Below are positions 9,924-18,460 of a stretch of 64,000 nt of DNA, one piece after another. Both the position numbers and the translations under genes were made by a program. Below the pieces are notes generated by a model. That model was not told the origin of the DNA and made no database searches. It worked only from the letters and a program-made list of their open reading frames with translations. The DNA lies in NCBI GenBank assembly GCA_902597795.1, contig CACJZA010000003.1:62001-126000 (forward strand). Reading direction: 5' to 3'. Position 1 is the first letter of the stretch; each line of letters opens with the position of its first letter. This DNA is from an uncultured Alphaproteobacteria bacterium. GTDB lineage: Bacteria; Pseudomonadota; Alphaproteobacteria; HIMB59; GCA-002718135.

Positions 9924-12669
9924 ACAGAAAACAAAATTTTATTTAAACGAAAAGTTAGTTGAAGCAAATGCTGATGAAACTATTTGGCAAGTTGCAAATA
10001 GACTTGGAACAGAAATCCCACATTTATGTTATTCGAATAAACCTGGCTATAGAGCAGATGGAAATTGTAGAGCATGTATGGTTGAAATTGAAGGAGAACG
10101 TGTGTTGGCGGCATCTTGTATTAGAAAGCCAACTGATAGTATGAAAGTTAGAACTTCATCAGAAAAGGCTAAAAAATCTAGAGAGTTAGTTTTTGAACTA
10201 CTGCTAGCAGACCAACCAAAAAAAGAAATTGCTCATGATAATAATTCTGACTTTTGGAAATGGATAGACAAAGTTGAAGTTAAAGAAAGTAGATTCCCAA
10301 AAAAAACTTCATGTCAGGCAGATGTTTCTCATCCTAGTATGGCTGTAAATCTAGATGCATGCATCCAATGTAATCTTTGTGTAAGAGCATGTAGAGAAGT
10401 TCAGGTCAACGATGTCATTGGAATGGCATATAGAGGTGAAAATTCTAAAATTGTATTCGATTTTGATGATCCAATGGGTGATAGCACATGTGTAGCATGT
10501 GGTGAATGTGTACAGGCTTGTCCTACTGGAGCATTAATGCCAGCATCCATTGTAGATCAAGATGGTGTTGGCCATAGTAATGTAGATAAAAAAATTGATA
10601 GTGTTTGTCCTTATTGTGGTGTGGGTTGTCAGATAGAATACAATGTAAAAGATAACAAAATTAAATATGTTAACGGTGTTGATGGTCCCGCAAACAAGAA
10701 CAGATTATGTGTAAAAGGAAGGTTTGGTTTTGATTATGTAAATAATCCAGAAAGACTTACAAAGCCATTGATTAGAATTAAAGATAAACCAAAAGACTTA
10801 CACCCAAGTATAAATTTTTCGAATATTCATGAATATTTTAGAGAAGCATCTTGGAATGAAGCTCTAGATTATGCAGCACAAGGATTTTTAAAACTTAATA
10901 AACAAAGAAATGGTATGAGTAATCTTGCAGGTTTTGGATCAGCTAAATGTTCAAATGAAGAAGCTTATTTATTTCAAAAATTAATAAGAACGGGTTTTAA
11001 TACAAATAATGTTGATCATTGTACAAGACTTTGTCATGCGTCTTCCGTAGCCGCTTTATTAGAAACTATTGGTTCAGGAGCTGTTACTGCTCCATTCTAT
11101 GAAGTTGAAAATTCTGATGTGATAATAGTCATTGGAGCAAATCCTACTGAAAACCATCCTGTTGCAGCAACTTTTTTTAAGAATGCTGCTAAAAAGGGTT
11201 CTAAATTAATTGTGATGGATCCTAGAGGGCATTCCTTAAAAAAATATGCAACTCATATGTTGCAATTTAAACCAGGATCTGACGTAGCCCTCTTAAATTC
11301 AATAATGAATGTTATTGTCGAAGAAAATTTGTTTAATTCCGAATATATAAAAAAACAAACTGAAGGATTTGAAAAATTAAGAAAACATTTAATGAATTAT
11401 TCACCTCATATAATGGAAAACGAAACAGGCATTGATCCAGAACTTATAAGAGAAGTAGCACGCTTATATGCCAATACAAATAAAGGAATAATTTTTTGGG
11501 GGATGGGAATTTCTCAACACACACATGGTACCGATAATGCTAGATGCTTAATTTCTCTAGCTTTAATGACAGGGAATGTTGGAAAAAGAGGATCTGGTTT
11601 ACATCCTTTAAGAGGACAAAATAATGTTCAAGGAGCATCTGATGCTGGTCTTATACCAATGATGTATCCTGATTACCAATTAGTTGATAAAGATAATAAT
11701 AGAGATTTTTTTGAAAAACTTTGGAACACTCCTTTAGATGATAAAAAAGGTCTAACAGTTGTTGAAATTATGGATGCTATTCACGATAATACAATTAAAG
11801 GGATGTATATACTTGGTGAAAATCCAGCAATGTCTGACCCTGATCTTAATCATGCAAGAGAAGCTCTACAAATGTTAGACCATTTAGTTGTTCAAGATAT
11901 TTTTTTAACTGAAACAGCAACATATGCGGATGTTATTTTCCCAGCTTCAGCATGGCCTGAAAAAAATGGAACAGTTACTAATACTAATAGACAAGTACAG
12001 ATGGGAAGAAAAGCTTTAGATTCTCCAGGTGAAGCTAAAGAAGATTGGTGGATAACGAACGAACTTGGAAAAAGAATGGGTTTAAATTGGAAATATAAAC
12101 ACCCCAAGGAAATTTATGAAGAAATGTCACTAACAATGCCTTCATTAAACAATATATCTTGGGAAAGATTAGAAAATGAAAACTCTGTAACCTATCCAAG
12201 TAAATCTCCAACTACACCAGGAGATGAAATTGTTTTTGGTGATAAATTTCCAAATGAAAATGGTAAAGGTAAATTTGTTCCAGCCAGTGTTACCGCACCA
12301 GATGAAGTACCTGATAAAGAATTTGCGATGATCCTAACTACTGGAAGGCAATTAGAGCATTGGCATACTGGAGCTATGACTAGAAAGGCATCAAATTTAG
12401 ATGCCATTGAACCAGAACCTTCAGTTTCAATATCGCCTAAAGATATAATTAAAAATAATATGAAAGCTGGTGATAAAATAAAAGTTACAACTAGAAGAGG
12501 CTCAATAGATATTAGAGTGAGGCAAGACAGGGCGATTCCTGACGGAGTTATATTTATGCCATTTTGTTATAATGAGTCTGCCGCTAATCTTTTAACTAAT
12601 CCAGCTTTAGATCCATATGGAAAAATTCCTGAATTTAAATATTGTGCAGCAAAAATTGAGAAGTTATAA
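9916..12669 (+). CDS. formate dehydrogenase alpha subunit (molybdopterin oxidoreductase, cysteine active site)
   Basis: 917 aa; N-terminal 2Fe-2S ferredoxin domain, 4Fe-4S clusters (CIQCNLCVRAC, CVACGECVQACPTGAL), CPYCGVGCQ, active-site region NNVDHCTRLCHASSV, C-terminal Molydop_binding (TTGRQLEHWHTGAMTRKA). Confidence 0.95.
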   Translation: MTKQKTKFYLNEKLVEANADETIWQVANRLGTEIPHLCYSNKPGYRADGNCRACMVEIEGERVLAASCIRKPTDSMKVRTSSEKAKKSRELVFELLLADQPKKEIAHDNNSDFWKWIDKVEVKESRFPKKTSCQADVSHPSMAVNLDACIQCNLCVRACREVQVNDVIGMAYRGENSKIVFDFDDPMGDSTCVACGECVQACPTGALMPASIVDQDGVGHSNVDKKIDSVCPYCGVGCQIEYNVKDNKIKYVNGVDGPANKNRLCVKGRFGFDYVNNPERLTKPLIRIKDKPKDLHPSINFSNIHEYFREASWNEALDYAAQGFLKLNKQRNGMSNLAGFGSAKCSNEEAYLFQKLIRTGFNTNNVDHCTRLCHASSVAALLETIGSGAVTAPFYEVENSDVIIVIGANPTENHPVAATFFKNAAKKGSKLIVMDPRGHSLKKYATHMLQFKPGSDVALLNSIMNVIVEENLFNSEYIKKQTEGFEKLRKHLMNYSPHIMENETGIDPELIREVARLYANTNKGIIFWGMGISQHTHGTDNARCLISLALMTGNVGKRGSGLHPLRGQNNVQGASDAGLIPMMYPDYQLVDKDNNRDFFEKLWNTPLDDKKGLTVVEIMDAIHDNTIKGMYILGENPAMSDPDLNHAREALQMLDHLVVQDIFLTETATYADVIFPASAWPEKNGTVTNTNRQVQMGRKALDSPGEAKEDWWITNELGKRMGLNWKYKHPKEIYEEMSLTMPSLNNISWERLENENSVTYPSKSPTTPGDEIVFGDKFPNENGKGKFVPASVTAPDEVPDKEFAMILTTGRQLEHWHTGAMTRKASNLDAIEPEPSVSISPKDIIKNNMKAGDKIKVTTRRGSIDIRVRQDRAIPDGVIFMPFCYNESAANLLTNPALDPYGKIPEFKYCAAKIEKL

Positions 12670-12676
12670 ATATTTT

Positions 12677-12799
12677 ATGATTAAAAAAACTTTAATAATT
12701 TTATTTCTTGTATTTAGTCCAATCACAGCATGCTCAACATTAAGTGAATTAAACGAAAGAGTTAAAGGTGATGGAGTTCCTTATATTCCTGGAATTTAA
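12677..12799 (+). CDS. small putative lipoprotein (40 aa)
   Basis: MIKKTLIILFLVFSPITACSTLSELNERVKGDGVPYIPGI: signal peptide with lipobox-like ITAC; start at internal ATG rather than the track start at 12617, which overlaps the FDH alpha gene. Confidence 0.6.
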   Translation: MIKKTLIILFLVFSPITACSTLSELNERVKGDGVPYIPGI

Positions 12800-12849
12800 T
12801 TTATAAAATTCTTGTCGAATTTATAATATAATATAAATGCAAAATTAAT

Positions 12850-12925
<76 letters not shown>

Positions 12926-12937
12926 CCTTGACAAAAT

Positions 12938-13702
12938 TTAGGTTGAGTAAAACTGATATAAAGCAATCGATGTTGCATTAGAAACATTTAAACTATCAAT
13001 TTCATATTTTAAATTTTTTTTCGTGTTTATCTGCATTATTTCATCGCATTCTTTTTTTACTAATTCTCTAATACCTTTTCCTTCAGAACCAAAAACTAAG
13101 ACTGATTTTTGTGAAAAATTTAATTTTGAATTTTTATTTTTCGAACTGTCAAAACCGTAAACCCAATAATTATTTTTTTTAAGATAAGAAATAGCTCTTC
13201 TTATATTTGTCACTCTAATATAATTTACAATTTCTGCAGCACCAGAAGCTGATTTATAAAGTGATGAAGTCAATTCCGGTGAATTATCTTTACCAACTAT
13301 AATTCCCGCACAATCAAATAATGCACATGATCTCATTATTGAACCAATATTTTGAGGATCAGTTACTTGATCTAAAATTAATATTACTGATTTGGTTTTC
13401 TTACTTTCAACTTTTATAAATTCTTCTAAAACTGGCCTAGCAAAATCTTTTGTTTTTAGAACTACCCCCTGTGTTGTGTTCTCATTTCCAAATCTTCTTG
13501 TAAATTCATTTTGAGCAAGAATGGTAATTTTTTGTATTGTAGATTCATATTTTTTCGCAAAATTAATCTGATTTTTACTAATTATTAGCTCAATATGCTC
13601 TCTTTTATCATTTTGGAGAGCTGATCTAACAGAATGTTGACCAAAAATAGTATGAATTCCTTGATTTTTATTAGATTTATTGTTTCTAAACTTATTCATC
13701 AT
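12938..13702 (-). CDS. rlmB: 23S rRNA (guanosine-2'-O-)-methyltransferase RlmB (SpoU/TrmH family)
   Basis: IFGQHSVRSALQN, ILDQVTDPQNIGSIMRSCALFDCAGIIV, SASGAAEIV, VFGSEGKGIRELV, IDSLNVSNATSIALYQ. Confidence 0.93.
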   Translation of the reverse strand: MMNKFRNNKSNKNQGIHTIFGQHSVRSALQNDKREHIELIISKNQINFAKKYESTIQKITILAQNEFTRRFGNENTTQGVVLKTKDFARPVLEEFIKVESKKTKSVILILDQVTDPQNIGSIMRSCALFDCAGIIVGKDNSPELTSSLYKSASGAAEIVNYIRVTNIRRAISYLKKNNYWVYGFDSSKNKNSKLNFSQKSVLVFGSEGKGIRELVKKECDEIMQINTKKNLKYEIDSLNVSNATSIALYQFYST

Positions 13703-13869
13703 TTAATATCACAGATTTGTCTAATTTATACAATCTAGATATGTACAAAATAGCATTTTTTGTCTAAAAGGCCGTTGCTTTTACGAGTATACGTATTTTG
13801 CAAAGGTGAAGCTGCTGTTTTAGATTGACATATATACTAATTTATTAGTATTGGCCAATTTCTTCAAAC

Positions 13870-13955
13870 GGAGGGGTGGTCGAGTGGTTAAAGGCAGCGG
13901 ACTGTAAATCCGCCCGCGTGAGCGTACGTAGGTTCGAATCCTACCCCCTCCACCA
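13870..13955 (+). tRNA. tRNA-Tyr (GTA)
   Basis: GGAGGGG...CCCCTCC acceptor, long variable arm, anticodon loop CTGTAAA, encoded CCA. Confidence 0.95.
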
Positions 13956-14013
13956 TTATGGAGGTAATGGGATGAAAGCATTAAAGTGAGTGTGTGAAGC
14001 AGTCAGTTTAGTT

Positions 14014-14087
14014 GCGGGTGTAGCTTAGTGGTAAAGCTCCAGCCTTCCAAGCTGGCTACGAGGGTTCGATTCCCTTCACCCGCTCCA
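14014..14087 (+). tRNA. tRNA-Gly (TCC)
   Basis: GCGGGTG...CACCCGC acceptor, anticodon TCC in CTTCCAA, encoded CCA. Confidence 0.95.
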
Positions 14088-14113
14088 TAACAAAAAATTA
14101 TTGGGGTAAAAAA

Positions 14114-15304
14114 ATGGCTAAAGCAAAATTCGAGAGAAACAAACCGCATTGTAACATAGGAACTGTTGGTCACGTTGACCATGGTAAAACAACATTGACT
14201 GCTGCTATAACAAAAATATTAGCAGAATCAGGTGGAGCAGAATTTACAGATTATGCAAACATAGATAAAGCACCTGAAGAAAGAGAGCGTGGAATTACTA
14301 TTTCAACTGCTCACGTTGAATACGAAACAGAATCAAGACACTATGCTCACGTTGACTGTCCTGGACACGCCGATTATGTAAAAAACATGATCACTGGTGC
14401 TGCTCAAATGGATGGAGGTATCTTAGTTGTTAATGCAGCTGATGGACCAATGCCTCAAACAAGAGAACACATACTTTTAGCAAGACAGGTAGGTGTACCT
14501 GCCCTTGTTGTATACATGAACAAAGTTGATCAAGTAGATGATAAAGAGTTGATTGATCTTGTTGAAATGGAAATTAGAGAACTTCTAACATCTTATGAAT
14601 TCCCTGGTGATACTATCCCAATCATTAAGGGTTCAGCTTTAGCAGCCCTAGAAGGTAGAGATGATGAAATTGGTAAAAATTCAATTATGGAATTAATGAA
14701 AGCGGTTGACGAACATATACCACAACCTAGCCGACCAGTAGACCAACCTTTCTTAATGCCTGTTGAGGATGTTTTTTCAATTTCTGGAAGAGGTACAGTT
14801 GTAACTGGTAGAATTGAACAAGGACAAGTTAAAGTTGGAGAGGAAATTGAAATCTTAGGTATAAGAGAGCCCCAAAAAACTACTTGTACTGGTGTTGAAA
14901 TGTTCAGAAAACTTCTAGACTCTGGTGAAGCAGGAGATAACGTAGGCGTTCTTCTTCGTGGTACAAAAAGAGAGGAAGTTGAGCGAGGTCAAGTTTTAGC
15001 AAAACCTGGTTCGATTAAACCTCACACAAAATTTAAAGCAGAAGCATATGTTTTAAAAAAAGAAGAGGGTGGAAGACATACTCCATTCTTTTCAAACTAC
15101 AGACCTCAATTCTACTTTAGAACAACTGATGTAACTGGAACTATTAAATTGCCAGAAGGTACTGAAATGGTAATGCCTGGTGATAATATTGCCATGGAAG
15201 TTACCCTTTTGTCTCCAATTGCAATGGATAAAGGATTAAAATTTGCAATAAGAGAAGGTGGAAGAACAGTTGGCGCTGGAGTTGTCGCTGAAATTATTGA
15301 ATAG
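14114..15304 (+). CDS. tuf: elongation factor Tu
   Basis: 396 aa; [50 protein letters not shown]. Confidence 0.99.
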   Translation: MAKAKFERNKPHCNIGTVGHVDHGKTTLTAAITKILAESGGAEFTDYANIDKAPEERERGITISTAHVEYETESRHYAHVDCPGHADYVKNMITGAAQMDGGILVVNAADGPMPQTREHILLARQVGVPALVVYMNKVDQVDDKELIDLVEMEIRELLTSYEFPGDTIPIIKGSALAALEGRDDEIGKNSIMELMKAVDEHIPQPSRPVDQPFLMPVEDVFSISGRGTVVTGRIEQGQVKVGEEIEILGIREPQKTTCTGVEMFRKLLDSGEAGDNVGVLLRGTKREEVERGQVLAKPGSIKPHTKFKAEAYVLKKEEGGRHTPFFSNYRPQFYFRTTDVTGTIKLPEGTEMVMPGDNIAMEVTLLSPIAMDKGLKFAIREGGRTVGAGVVAEIIE

Positions 15305-15341
15305 TTTTAGAGATCGCTCTATTAGTTAGCCGATACTTATT

Positions 15342-15417
15342 AGGAGTGTAGCTCAACTGGTAGAGCACCGGTCTCCAAAACCGGGGGCTGCGGGTTCAAG
15401 TCCTGCCACTCCTGCCA
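15342..15417 (+). tRNA. tRNA-Trp (CCA)
   Basis: AGGAGTG...CACTCCT acceptor, anticodon CCA in CTCCAAA, encoded CCA, between tuf and secE as in many bacteria. Confidence 0.95.
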
Positions 15418-15432
15418 AGAGAAACAAAAAAT

Positions 15433-15648
15433 ATGAATATTGAAAAAAAGAAAACATCGCCAGCCCTTTTTGTAAGACAAGTTAGACAAGAATTACAAAA
15501 AGTAACCTGGCCTCAAAGAAGAGATACTTTTATCTCTTCTGCAATAGTAATATTATTAATAATATTATTTTCATTATTTTTTCTTTTAACTGATCAAATA
15601 TGGTCTTTTTCAATAAGAAAAATAATTGAAATAGGTTCAGGTTTTTAA
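15433..15648 (+). CDS. secE: preprotein translocase subunit SecE
   Basis: 71 aa; FVRQVRQELQKVTWPQRRDTFISSAIV. Confidence 0.95.
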   Translation: MNIEKKKTSPALFVRQVRQELQKVTWPQRRDTFISSAIVILLIILFSLFFLLTDQIWSFSIRKIIEIGSGF

Positions 15649-16181
15649 TGAGCAAAGCAAGATGGTACGTTCTTCATGCCTATTCAGGTTATGAAAAAAA
15701 AGTTGCTGATAGTATTCTAGATCAGGCAACAAAACTTGGTGTTAAAGAACACATTGAAGAAATATCTGTTCCGGTTCAAAATATTGTTGAAGTAAAAAGG
15801 GGTGTAAGAGTTAATACAGAAAGAAAAATATTTCCAGGTTATATACTTATTAAAATGAGCTTAAATGATGATACTTGGCATATTATTAAAACAACTCCAA
15901 AGTTAAGTGGTTTTTTAGGCAACAAAGGTAAGCCAGTTCCAATTAGTAATGCTGAAGCAAAAAGAATATCTGAACAAGTTATTGACGGTGTAGAAAAATC
16001 TAGACCCGCAATAATGTACGATGTTGGAGAACAAGTAAAAGTAATTGATGGACCTTTTGCATCATTTAATGGTGAGGTCGAACAAATAGATGAAGATAAA
16101 GCTAGATTAAGAGTAGCAGTTTCAATTTTTGGAAGATCAACCCCTGTTGATTTAGAATATTCTCAGGTAGAAAAGGTATAA
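15648..16181 (+). CDS. nusG: transcription termination/antitermination protein NusG
   Basis: RWYVLHAYSGYEKKVADSI ... GEQVKVIDGPFASFNGEVEQID (KOW). Confidence 0.98.
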   Translation: MSKARWYVLHAYSGYEKKVADSILDQATKLGVKEHIEEISVPVQNIVEVKRGVRVNTERKIFPGYILIKMSLNDDTWHIIKTTPKLSGFLGNKGKPVPISNAEAKRISEQVIDGVEKSRPAIMYDVGEQVKVIDGPFASFNGEVEQIDEDKARLRVAVSIFGRSTPVDLEYSQVEKV

Positions 16182-16184
16182 ACT

Positions 16185-16613
16185 ATGGCTAAAGAAATTT
16201 TAGGTTTAATTAAATTACAAATCCCTGCTGGAGGAGCAAACCCATCACCTCCTGTTGGTCCAGCTCTAGGACAAAGAGGTCTGAACATAATGGATTTTTG
16301 CAAAGCATTTAATGATAAAACAAAAGATCTAGAAAAAGGTGCACCGATACCAGTTATAATAACTGCATATAAAGATAGAAGTTTTGATTTTACAACAAAA
16401 TTACCACCTGTAAGTTATTATCTTAAAAAAGCAGCTAAAATAAAAAAAGGAAACTCAACTCCTGGAAGATCATTGGTTGGTAAAGTCTCAATGCAGGATA
16501 TTGAAAAAATTGCTAAAGAAAAAATGCAAGATTTAAATGCTATTGATCTAAATGGAGCAATGAATATGGTTAAAGGATCTGCCGTTTCAATGGGTATGGA
16601 GGTAGTGAGTTAA
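16185..16613 (+). CDS. rplK: 50S ribosomal protein L11
   Basis: [34 protein letters not shown]. Confidence 0.98.
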   Translation: MAKEILGLIKLQIPAGGANPSPPVGPALGQRGLNIMDFCKAFNDKTKDLEKGAPIPVIITAYKDRSFDFTTKLPPVSYYLKKAAKIKKGNSTPGRSLVGKVSMQDIEKIAKEKMQDLNAIDLNGAMNMVKGSAVSMGMEVVS

Positions 16614-17302
16614 TGAAAATAACTAAAAATAGAAAACAAATGTTAAATAATTTTGATACTACAAAGATATACGAGCCACTAGAAGCAATCAAAATTTTAA
16701 AAGAAAAATCTTATGTAAAATTTAATGAAACAATTGACATTTCAATTAATCTAGGAATTGACAGTAATAAAACTGATCAAAATATTAAAGGTGTAGTAAA
16801 TCTTCCTAAAGGATCAGGAAAAACTGTTAAAGTAGCAGTAATTGCAAATGAAGATAAACAAAACGATGCAAAAAGTACTGGTGCAGACTTGGTAGGAAGC
16901 GATGATTTGATTGAAACTATATCTAAATCAAAATTAGATTTTGATGTTTTAATCGCGACTCCAGATATGATGCCTAAATTAGGTAAAGTAGCAAAAATAC
17001 TTGGTCCAAAAGGTTTAATGCCAAATCCCAAACTTGGGACTGTAACTAATGAAATTTCTCAATCTGTTAAAGACGCTAAATCAGGTCAAGTTAAATTCAA
17101 AAATGATAAATCTGGTATCGTTCATGCTGGTGTTGGCAAACTAGATTTTAGTGATGAAGATTTGTTAGAAAATATTAAAACATTTTATTCTTCAGTTAGT
17201 AAAAGTAAACCCGAAACTGTTAAAGGTTCTTTTATAAAAAAGGTTACCATAGCTTCAACTATGGGAATTGGATTAAATATTAACCAGGCTAGCTTGCGTT
17301 AA
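16613..17302 (+). CDS. rplA: 50S ribosomal protein L1
   Basis: LGPKGLMPNPKLGTVT and overall L1 architecture. Confidence 0.98.
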   Translation: MKITKNRKQMLNNFDTTKIYEPLEAIKILKEKSYVKFNETIDISINLGIDSNKTDQNIKGVVNLPKGSGKTVKVAVIANEDKQNDAKSTGADLVGSDDLIETISKSKLDFDVLIATPDMMPKLGKVAKILGPKGLMPNPKLGTVTNEISQSVKDAKSGQVKFKNDKSGIVHAGVGKLDFSDEDLLENIKTFYSSVSKSKPETVKGSFIKKVTIASTMGIGLNINQASLR

Positions 17303-17313
17303 TTAATCCAAAA

Positions 17314-17475
17314 GATGATTTTTAATCATCACCTGTCAAAGACTGCAGGAGCTTTGAGCTTAATTTCCTGCATAGACTGAAGCGAGTCATTGATTTGCTT
17401 CTTGACAGGCTTTAAATTGGTTTGGTGGGCAAACTGATTTTAGCTAATATTGGATCTTTTAGATCCAATTAAAAC
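17314..17475 (+). promoter_or_regulatory. structured rplJL leader (ribosomal protein L10 leader-like)
   Basis: Nested inverted repeats in the rplA-rplJ gap: GATGATT/AATCATC (17314-17320/17324-17330), CCTGTCAA/TTGACAGG (17332-17339/17402-17409) enclosing TGCAGGA/TCCTGCA and GAAGC/GCTTC, then perfect hairpin TTGGATCT-TTT-AGATCCAA about 35 nt upstream of the rplJ start. Confidence 0.75.
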
Positions 17476-17485
17476 CGAGGTTGAC

Positions 17486-18007
17486 GTGAAACGTTCTGAA
17501 AAAAAAGATTTTGTAAGTAATCTCAAAAATGACTTTTCGAATGCTACTTCTGTAATTGTGGCCGAATATTCTGGGCTAACAGTTAATGAAACAGAGCAAC
17601 TTAGAAAAGAAATGAGAGAAAATGGTGCAAAATTTAAAGTAACAAAGAACAGACTCACTAAACTTGCTATATCTGAAACTCAATTTAAAGATATTTCAGA
17701 GCTTTTTAAAGGTCCAACAGCAATTGCTTATTCTGATGATGCAGTAGCACCAGCAAAAGTAGCAGTTAGTTTTGAGAAAAAATTTGAAAAGTTTAAAATT
17801 ATTGGTGGGGGTTATAATGGTGAGAAAATAGATAAAGATAAAATCGATTTTCTTGCAAAATTACCTTCTTTAGATGAGTTAAGAGGAAAGATAATAGGAT
17901 TAATTTCTGCACCTGCTCAAAAGATAGCTTCGATTACAGCTGAACCTGGAGCACAACTTGCGAGATTAATTAGTTCCAATAGTAGCAATAAACAAGAGTC
18001 GAACTAG
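17486..18007 (+). CDS. rplJ: 50S ribosomal protein L10 (start corrected to GTG)
   Basis: VKRSEKKDFVSNLKNDFSNATSVIVAEYSGLTVNETEQLRKEMR; GTG preceded by AACCGAGG (SD-like). The track start TTG 17450 lies in the leader hairpin. Confidence 0.93.
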   Translation: MKRSEKKDFVSNLKNDFSNATSVIVAEYSGLTVNETEQLRKEMRENGAKFKVTKNRLTKLAISETQFKDISELFKGPTAIAYSDDAVAPAKVAVSFEKKFEKFKIIGGGYNGEKIDKDKIDFLAKLPSLDELRGKIIGLISAPAQKIASITAEPGAQLARLISSNSSNKQESN

Positions 18008-18025
18008 GTAAATAAGGAGAAATAA

Positions 18026-18403
18026 ATGACTGATTTAAATAAAATTGTCGAAGATCTATCTTCTCTTACTGTTCTTGAAGCAGCTGAACTAAGTAAATTG
18101 CTTGAAGAAAAATGGGGTGTATCTGCCGCTGCACCAGTTGCAGTTGCTGCTGCTCCATCTGCTGGCGGTGGAGAAGCTGCTGCTGAAGAAAAAACAGAAT
18201 TTGATATTGAATTATCTGAGTCTGGATCGAATAAAATAGCAGTAATTAAAGAAGTTAGGACTATAACTGGACTTGGCTTAAAAGAAGCAAAAGATTTAGT
18301 TGAAGGCGCACCTAAACCGCTTAAACAAGGCGTTAAAAAAGAGGAAGCTGAAGAAATGAAAAAATCTTTAGAAGCTGCTGGTGCAAAAGTTACACTTAAA
18401 TAA
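18026..18403 (+). CDS. rplL: 50S ribosomal protein L7/L12
   Basis: [44 protein letters not shown]. Confidence 0.98.
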   Translation: MTDLNKIVEDLSSLTVLEAAELSKLLEEKWGVSAAAPVAVAAAPSAGGGEAAAEEKTEFDIELSESGSNKIAVIKEVRTITGLGLKEAKDLVEGAPKPLKQGVKKEEAEEMKKSLEAAGAKVTLK

Positions 18404-18404
18404 A

Positions 18405-18430
18405 TTGTTGGCCTTTAAAAAGGCCAACAA
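18405..18430 (+). terminator. rplL-rpoB intergenic hairpin (attenuator-like)
   Basis: Near-perfect inverted repeat TTGTTGGCCTT-TAAA-AAGGCCAACAA directly after rplL stop; not followed by a strong T-tract, so partial attenuation or RNA processing is more likely than full termination. Confidence 0.65.
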
Positions 18431-18460
18431 ATATGAAAATGACCAAATGAAGGAGAAAAA

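Noticed and set aside
9959-10144. 61-aa ORF inside FDH alpha (alternate frame)
   Set aside because: Out-of-frame overlap with strongly conserved ferredoxin domain coding sequence.
13738-13869. Possible sigma70 promoter or palindromic operator upstream of tRNA-Tyr (TTGACA at about 13826; ACGAGTATACGT)
   Set aside because: TTGACA is present but no convincing -10 at correct spacing, and the palindrome is short; not enough to call a site.
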